Assembly (NCBI GenBank): GCA_003254925.1
Contig: QANZ01005809.1
Span: forward strand, 164,692 to 228,691
Reading direction: 5' to 3'
Length of the DNA stretch: 64,000 nt
Origin: Chamaecrista fasciculata
Taxonomy: Eukaryota > Streptophyta > Magnoliopsida > Fabales > Fabaceae
Below the pieces are notes generated by a model. It was not told the DNA's origin. It saw only the letters and a program-made list of their open reading frames with translations, and ran no database searches. The position numbers and the translations under genes were made by a program. Below, in pieces: positions 57,798 to 64,000 of the stretch (position 1 is its first letter; the number at the start of each line of letters is the position of its first letter).

Positions 57798-58629
57798 TCG
57801 TTTTACACTGTTTTTGGGATTAACTAATTATTTATTGAAATCCAAAATTATGAGTGAAAACAGATTCCATATAAATATCAATCATTTGAGGAATGTGTCT
57901 ATATTTTATATACATGTATGTATGTATTAGGCGTTAATGACACAGTAAGTGCTTACCTTGTCAGATTGAACTCACTAATTAAAATTGAAAACCAGTCTTG
58001 TAGCCACATCTTTTGACTAAAAATGAATCAAAATTTGAAACCTACCCTTAGCCAAAGATATGATTGTTATTATTATATATACATGCAATCTATAGATTGA
58101 TATAGTTTGATATATATTGAACCCTAAAGCCAGAAACTACACACTAAAGTAGTCATTGAAGCCAATAGCAGTTAACTAGGGTTAGGTTTAGTTAGGGAAA
58201 TTCTACAGTTTATTCATTAATGGGAGGCAATATAATACCATCTTCTATGATAATTCTATGATCCCCACTTTAAAGATTCACCATTATAGGATATACATAT
58301 ATATAAAGGCAAAATTGATGAATAAAAAAAAAATCAAATATAGAATTTTGGCCACTGGTTCTAGTGGCTTAAGGGGATCACTTTTTGATTTGATAATTTT
58401 TTTTCATATAAAAACTGATCAAATTAAAGATGATGATACCCTCCACTAATATATATAATTAATTCCATCATATCCCTCTATGATTGAAACTATCTGTTAG
58501 TACTGTAATTAAATTATCCCAATTTGACTGATTTATATATATAGTCATTGTGATTGAGAAATTAAAGTTGGAAGTTATTAGCCGTGGAATTAATACTTTT
58601 TTTTATATATATAATTAAAACTTTAAAAC

Positions 58630-58667
58630 ACACACACACCCATATATATATATATATATATATATAC
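58630..58667. repeat. CA/TA compound microsatellite
   Basis: A CACACACA run passes into a long TATATA run. It is in gene-free DNA. Confidence 0.85.
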
Positions 58668-59477
58668 TTTTGATATGTACTTGTATTGGTCATGTATGTA
58701 TATAAAATCATGTTGCACTCCTAATTAGAGACAACATGGTCGTTGATTTAAGGCTACCTAACACTGATTAAAAGCATTTCTTACCCAAACAAATAGTTAT
58801 AATAAATGCAACTGGACATCATTCCTAAATTTCTAATTATTTCATAAAGATCAAGTTCTTTTGTAGAATTTAGGTATAAGAATGAATTGTTGGTTCCTTC
58901 TTTTTTATGCATTTGCCATGATGCATTAAACTAAAGTAGTTAAATTAAAAGTAGTAGACATTGCCTCTCTATATAATGTGAATGATCTATATAACTTTGG
59001 GTGTCCTTTTATTATTTCTTTTTTAATATTATTTATTAAAAAACATTCATGTTGTCTAATATCATTTGAATTAATTAGCGGTCAAGGAAGAAAAAAATCA
59101 AATTTGTAGTTTATGTGGTATTATTGTCTTTGTATGAGGTCCAAGAATTAAGGTAATTAAATCTATAATTTTGCATTATTTTTTTTTTCTTTTTCATAAT
59201 TGGTTTTGTCTATTTTATTTTCGAAATATTAATTGGACAACAATATCACATAGCACAAAATTCAAATTTTAAATAAATAATAAAGACAAAAAAATAGAAG
59301 ACCTTGAAATTTTGAGGATGATATATAAAGTGAGATATGAATTATCTATAATACACTATAAGTATAGTGTTGAGATAAAAAGGAACAATAAAAGAGAGAA
59401 AATGTTAGTAGAAAATGCATACAAAGTGATGAATTCAAATTCGGTTCCTAGTTGAAAATAATATTTATAATTTAATA

Positions 59478-59715
59478 CTCCCTCCGGTTCTGAATATCTG
59501 GTGTTTTAGAAAATTATTTTTGTTCCAAAATATCTGATGTTTTATAAATTTAAGAGAGCATTAATTATTTTTTTACCATTCTACCCCTATTAAATATAGT
59601 AGAGTCATAAATGTATAAACATTTTCTAAGTAATTTAATAGGGATAGTTTAGTCATTTTACTTCATTTTCTGTGTGTAGAAACCTTAAACACCAGATATA
59701 TAGAACCGGAGGGAG
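59478..59715. mobile_element. Stowaway MITE (Tc1/mariner)
   Basis: The classic ends CTCCCTCCGGTTCTGAATAT and the inverse ending CCGGAGGGAG are flanked by TA on both sides. It is 238 bp, AT-rich and non-coding. Confidence 0.95.
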
Positions 59716-59823
59716 TACTAGACAACACATCCTCAAGTGAGCTATATATTAATGAAAGAAAAATAAAATAAAGAACAAAAAGAGGTAGATATTAAACCTA
59801 ATTACTATAATTAATGAGCACAT

Positions 59824-60463
59824 AAGTCTCTTTGCCTCCTCAGTCCCTTCTCATTCTCTCTAAACCTCCTTCACCAGATTTGTGCGCAAGGAAGGGGTTA
59901 CAATTTTTCTACAACTCCTCCTTTCTCTTTTCTTTCTTTGCCTTTTATTTTGTAGTCCAATAATCCATATCTAATTTAATCCTCCTTTTGGTGGTGATTT
60001 TCTCAATCTGAGTTCTTTCCCCTTGTGTGGTGTTTTTCCCTTTATGGTGTATTCCTTTTCTGGTGTTTTTCTAATTTACAGATATGGTTTTTGCCCTGTT
60101 CGTGGTAACCTTTAGATCTTTTGATCATGTTTTCAGGCTCTTCTGTCAAGTTTAGGTGGAAGTTAATGGCACCTACATCTGAGAAGGGGATTTCGTTTTT
60201 GATCAACCATGAGTATAATAGTAAATATCTTGTTGACAGCACAGTTTGTGATGATTTTCATCCTGAGGTTTTCTTCCTTATAGGATCAATTTGTCCTTTG
60301 TACTTCCTCCGCATAGGACTTAATTATGCATCCAATTCACCTCCCAGTTCAATAATGTTTACTTTTTATACATCTTCTGTTGTATCAGTTTTGAAATCTC
60401 TGAACGTTTGTAAGTGCCGTTTGGCTTTCATCTAATATATTTTACTACTTGCTTATAAAAAAA
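59824..60463 (+). mobile_element. Unidentified 640-bp retroposon with perfect 12-bp TSD
   Basis: It is flanked by TAATGAGCACAT at 59812-59823 and again at 60464-60475, and the right end has a short A run (TTATAAAAAAA). That is the signature of LINE-mediated insertion. The 5' part (59824-60000) is C/T-rich like the leader of a pol II transcript. The middle has an open frame of about 100 codons (60121-60435) without recognised domains, and the last 60 bp resemble LINE tails. It may be a deletion derivative of a LINE or a retrocopy of a host RNA. Confidence 0.7.
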
Positions 60464-60934
60464 TAATGAGCACATTAAAACATAATTTGAAGTCAAATCA
60501 TGCAGTGAAATCCATAGCTTGTTGAATTCAAGGCAATCATACATATTGGTTATCATGATTATGTGATGAACAAATAGAGAAAAAGATGAGTAGTGGTTGT
60601 CCAAGGCATATGGCTTCTCATAGTGCAGAATCATAGAGAGTCAAAAGCTTGTTGCTAGCTTATCAAGTTGTGATTCTCGTTCTGGTGGTTATTATATTAC
60701 GAACCACTAGTTTTATTTATAAGGCAAAAAATATATACATTCACTCTTACTTGACTTGGCTTATATAACGCATGCTTGGCTGATTGCTTTACAAAATGAT
60801 TCTCTTTCCCTCCCTCTTCACTCTTCATTATTCCAACTTCAAACAAAATCTTAGGGACGACAAACACACACATACACACCTGTGTGTACGTACGACGTAC
60901 GCCCATGTGTAGTTAGAATGTTAGATTAAAGCTT

Positions 60935-61345
60935 TAATTTATTTTCGTCCTTAATGTTTATACTAAATTTTGTTTTAGTCACGGCTAATATTTTTTTTAT
61001 TTTGTTTTGGTCCTTAATATTTCTCAAAAGTTATGTCTTAGTTCTTAATTATTAAATGTGATTATATCTTTCTTTTTTCAAATCTGAATGTGACGAAACC
61101 AAAGTTACTATTAGTCTTCAATCATGAGTTTTTTTTTGTGTCCAGTTGGTGTTGTCAGCAAACAAAATCAAATTGGACATGATATTGCTTGAAAGTGAAT
61201 CACTAGTTTCATGAAGTTGGTCATATCTTCACAAATTCATTATTTGCTTAGTTAGAGTCGTTAGCAAAAAAAGTCAAATAATACACTAATAGTTGATACT
61301 GGTATTTTGATCAAACTCACTTTTGATATGTTATTTGACTTCGTT
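60935..61345. mobile_element. Family A Mutator-like element, partial
   Basis: Left-end-type sequence (TTTTGGTCCTTAATATTTCTC) and the internal 'AAGTTGGTCATATCT' and 'TTATTTGACTTCGTTTATC' blocks match 343-1088. The right end is missing. Confidence 0.5.
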
Positions 61346-61583
61346 TATCGATGACTCCAATTAAACAAAGAAATAATAGTAGTAATCAATGTTTTAGGTC
61401 TTTATTATTGTTTTAAAAAATTATTATATTTAAATATTTAATTTATTTTTCACTTTCTTTTATATCTTATATATATATAGCCAGTGATTTAAGATCTTGG
61501 TTGAAGAAATATATCCACATATGCGGCGAGAGGAAATTGCGTGTGTTATAAATGGATTGTTGAAGATAAGGCAAAAATGTGTT

Positions 61584-61608
61584 TGTGTTGTGTTGTGTTG
61601 TGTTGTGT
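61584..61608. repeat. TGTTG pentanucleotide repeat
   Basis: About five TGTTG units in tandem, in gene-free DNA. Confidence 0.8.
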
Positions 61609-62056
61609 GCATCATTTAATTCATTTGTAATGAGAGGCACCCACAATTGATGGATCAGATACTCCCCCATGCATTTCAAAAGGAACACAATTGATGGTCC
61701 AGATGCAATCACCTTTATTTTTATCTTTTTTAATTAGATTCATTTATCCCATTTTTAGAGCTTCTTCCAAGTTCCAATACTCTATTTTCAGCGAAGATAT
61801 AATGATCAAGGTGATATATATATCATGGATCTGTTTTTGTTAATCTTTTTATGAGATATTGACAAGTTATCACTCATGGTCCTATGTTAGAGGTTATTAA
61901 TAATGATGATCTTACATATTTTTGCATATATTCAGTGATAATGTGTCCTGCTTTACACTTGAAACAAGTTCTTATTGACCCTAGCTAAAATTTAATTATT
62001 TAGTAGTTGAGAGATGCCTCAACGCTAATCCTTTTTTCTTGTCATATATAATTATG

Positions 62057-62444
62057 GGGTAAATTCTACTTTGGCACTTTGTTCTATGGACCAATTTCAT
62101 TTTGGTATCATGTTTTTTCAAAAGTGACATTTTGGTACCCTGTTCTTTAAAAAATGTCATTTTGGTACCCTGTTCTTTCAAAAGTGACATTTTGGTATTC
62201 TGTTCTTTGGACCAATTTCACTTTGGTACCCTGTTCTTTCATTATTTGTTACCCTATTCTATTTTTTTTTTGTACCAAAGTGAAATTGGTCCAAAGAACA
62301 TGGTACCAAAATATCACTTTTGAAAGAACAGGGTACCAAAATGACATTTTTGAAAGAACATGGTATCAAAGTGTCACTTTTGAAAGAACAGTGTACCAAA
62401 GTGAAATTGATCCATAAAACAGGGTACCAAAGTGAAATTTACCC
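62057..62444. mobile_element. Mutator-like MITE, GGTACCCTGTTCT family
   Basis: Perfect ends GGGTAAATT and AATTTACCC are flanked by ATAATTATG (62048-62056) and ATAATTATA (62445-62453), an 8/9 TSD. Inside, TTTGGTACCCTGTTCTTT repeats point inwards from both ends around a T run at about 62260, so the element is an almost perfect hairpin. Related to 19162-19489. Confidence 0.85.
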
Positions 62445-62631
62445 ATAATTATATATAGCACATATCGTAGTTACTAGTCCTTTAATTTTTATACTTCTAA
62501 TAATATATTTTCTGAATAATGAAAATATACTATTTAGTCCCTAAATAATTACAAGCATCAATTATTTAGTTCCTAGAGCCATTTTCAATTACTTATGACG
62601 TAATTGTTAAATACACATGTATAATTACTAC

Positions 62632-63362
62632 TTAGGAAGTATAGACACGGACACGTCAACACGTCAAATTCTTAATTTTACAGGACACGACACGGCATAT
62701 ATATAATATATAATATAATATATTATGATTTCAAGAAGAGACAAAATGAAAATAATTAAAAATTCATAAATACTAATAAAAAATTTAAAAATTGCAACTG
62801 ATGTCGTATATATGTATATTCGTACTCCATATTTAAAAATTCATAAATGGAGTATTCTTTCTATGCAATACCAAATTATGTACTAGAATCTAATAGGCAT
62901 ATATAAGTAAATAAGCATAATATTTCTTGAAGAATCTAACTGAAAAGTCATCTAAAGATCAACTTCATTTTGTCCTCCAGTATTATTGTTGCCTTCATTA
63001 GTAAATATAACCCCCCAACTTCGGTTCATCAAACAATGATGAGTGATGATGAACGACAATGCCCAATAGTGCATGATAGTGAACGACGACGAATGGCAAT
63101 GAACAACGGTGAGCAAAAGTTGTCGAGATAGTTTTGTCGAAAACGATATGAGAAAACCCAAAATTGTTTTTCTAGGTTAAAAATTTTACATTTAAGAGGA
63201 AGTTGGGTCCAAGCCGTGTCCAGTTGTGTCCAAGCCGTGTCCAACCGTGTCCAAGCCATATCCGAGCTGCTAGAAGCCACTAAAATATCCCGACATGCCG
63301 AAACACGTGTCCGTGTCCGACATGCCGACACGCCATTGAAATGGTGTGTCCATGCTTCTTAG
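62632..63362. mobile_element. hAT-like element with GTGTCCGTGTC-rich ends
   Basis: The ends TTAGGAAGTATAGACACGG and, inverted, CTAAGAAGCATGGACAC match each other and those of 1439-1793. The flanking 8-mers ATTACTAC (62624-62631) and ATTACTAT (63363-63370) agree 7/8. The right third is dominated by CCAAGCCGTGTCC-type repeats. There is no transposase. Confidence 0.7.
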
Positions 63363-63370
63363 ATTACTAT

Positions 63371-64000
63371 TAAATGTCACATACTAATATCAAATATACA
63401 AAAAATGATAAGAATCTTCACAATGACTCTTAGTCTCAGTCTCCGTTACTTTTTCTAATTTTTGTAATCGAAGTAGTTAGGATTCAAGAATACTATCACA
63501 AATGTAGTTCATCTTTTGTCTTTTTTTCTTCCTCCAAATATGAATTACAAATGTGAAAAAAAATGATTTCAATGAGTCTAAGACTGAGTCTCACCGTTCT
63601 TATCAATCTAAAACTAATGAATGTATAGAATCTATATAGTGCCATATAACAAAGCTACATCGATAAACATATTAGCTAACAGATAATATTTGATGGACTA
63701 AATAATGACCATTGTAATAAATTAAGGACCAAATAATAAATTTTTTCAATAAGATTTAATATCCTAGCTATAACCTATCCTAAAGATCATCCCTAGCTAG
63801 TATACTAATCAAACAAAAAAGTTAAATATTTGTATATATTTCTTTTAAAAAAATGTGGAGAACAGTTACTTTTTAGGCACATATGACTGACTTAGCATCA
63901 ATACAATGACAGGTGGATTTAGAGAAAAAAATTTATTCCAAATAGGTCAGCGTTGAGGTCCTAGTTCTTACACATCATCTACTTCTATATACATTAAATA
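63371..64000. other. AT-rich sequence to the window edge
   Basis: No gene or clear element is visible. Confidence 0.5.

Noticed and set aside
60121..60435. 104-codon open frame as an independent gene
   Set aside because: It lies inside a retroposed segment with flanking target duplications and has no recognised domain. It is reported as part of the mobile element instead.

Overview
The window is nuclear DNA from a flowering plant, most probably a eudicot. The genes have many short AT-rich introns with GT/AG borders, the intergenic DNA is very AT-rich, and the repeats are plant types: Mutator-like elements with 9-bp target-site duplications (TSDs), hAT-like elements with 8-bp TSDs, a Stowaway MITE, tRNA-derived SINEs, plant LINEs and a TRIM-like element. 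I cannot name the species. Nothing bacterial, viral or CRISPR-like is present.

Seven protein-coding genes are supported. Left to right they are: an Hsp110-class HSP70 (HSP70-14/15 type, +, CDS 3206-7788); a P-class PPR protein like Arabidopsis At3g16010 (+, 11699-14504); a trihelix DNA-binding protein (-, 17332-18540); an FLZ zinc-finger protein (+, 28561-29975); the plastid coiled-coil protein MFP1 (+, 35125-39738); the Golgi membrane protein SYS1 (+, 42278-44227); and a group 3 SULTR transporter most like SULTR3;4/SPDT (-, 45589-51569, 13 coding exons). Exon borders were set by reading frame, GT/AG sites and recalled family sequence, and all of them close in frame.

The PPR gene, MFP1 and SULTR3;4 correspond to three consecutive Arabidopsis genes (At3g16010, At3g16000, At3g15990). 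This looks like an ancestral block, here expanded to about 40 kb and carrying trihelix, FLZ and SYS1 genes between the anchors. The genes do not form a pathway or operon. They are separately regulated housekeeping or regulatory genes, and MFP1 and probably the PPR protein act in organelles.

Between the genes almost everything recognisable is transposon-derived. Four Mutator-like elements share GGCCAAAG-type ends and have perfect 9-bp TSDs (9232-11336, 26366-27054, 30834-31959, 52880-53276). One contains three other elements, one carries a coding-like insert (Pack-MULE candidate), and one is a 1.1-kb near-perfect foldback. From about 51.8 kb to the end I see no gene, only repeats and AT-rich sequence.

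I found no convincing new biological system. The most unusual structures are a tandem array of decayed copies of the PPR exon-2 start inside its own first intron (ending in a NAGNAG acceptor), a 640-bp retroposon of unknown origin with a perfect 12-bp TSD (59824-60463), and the nested and foldback Mutator-like elements.
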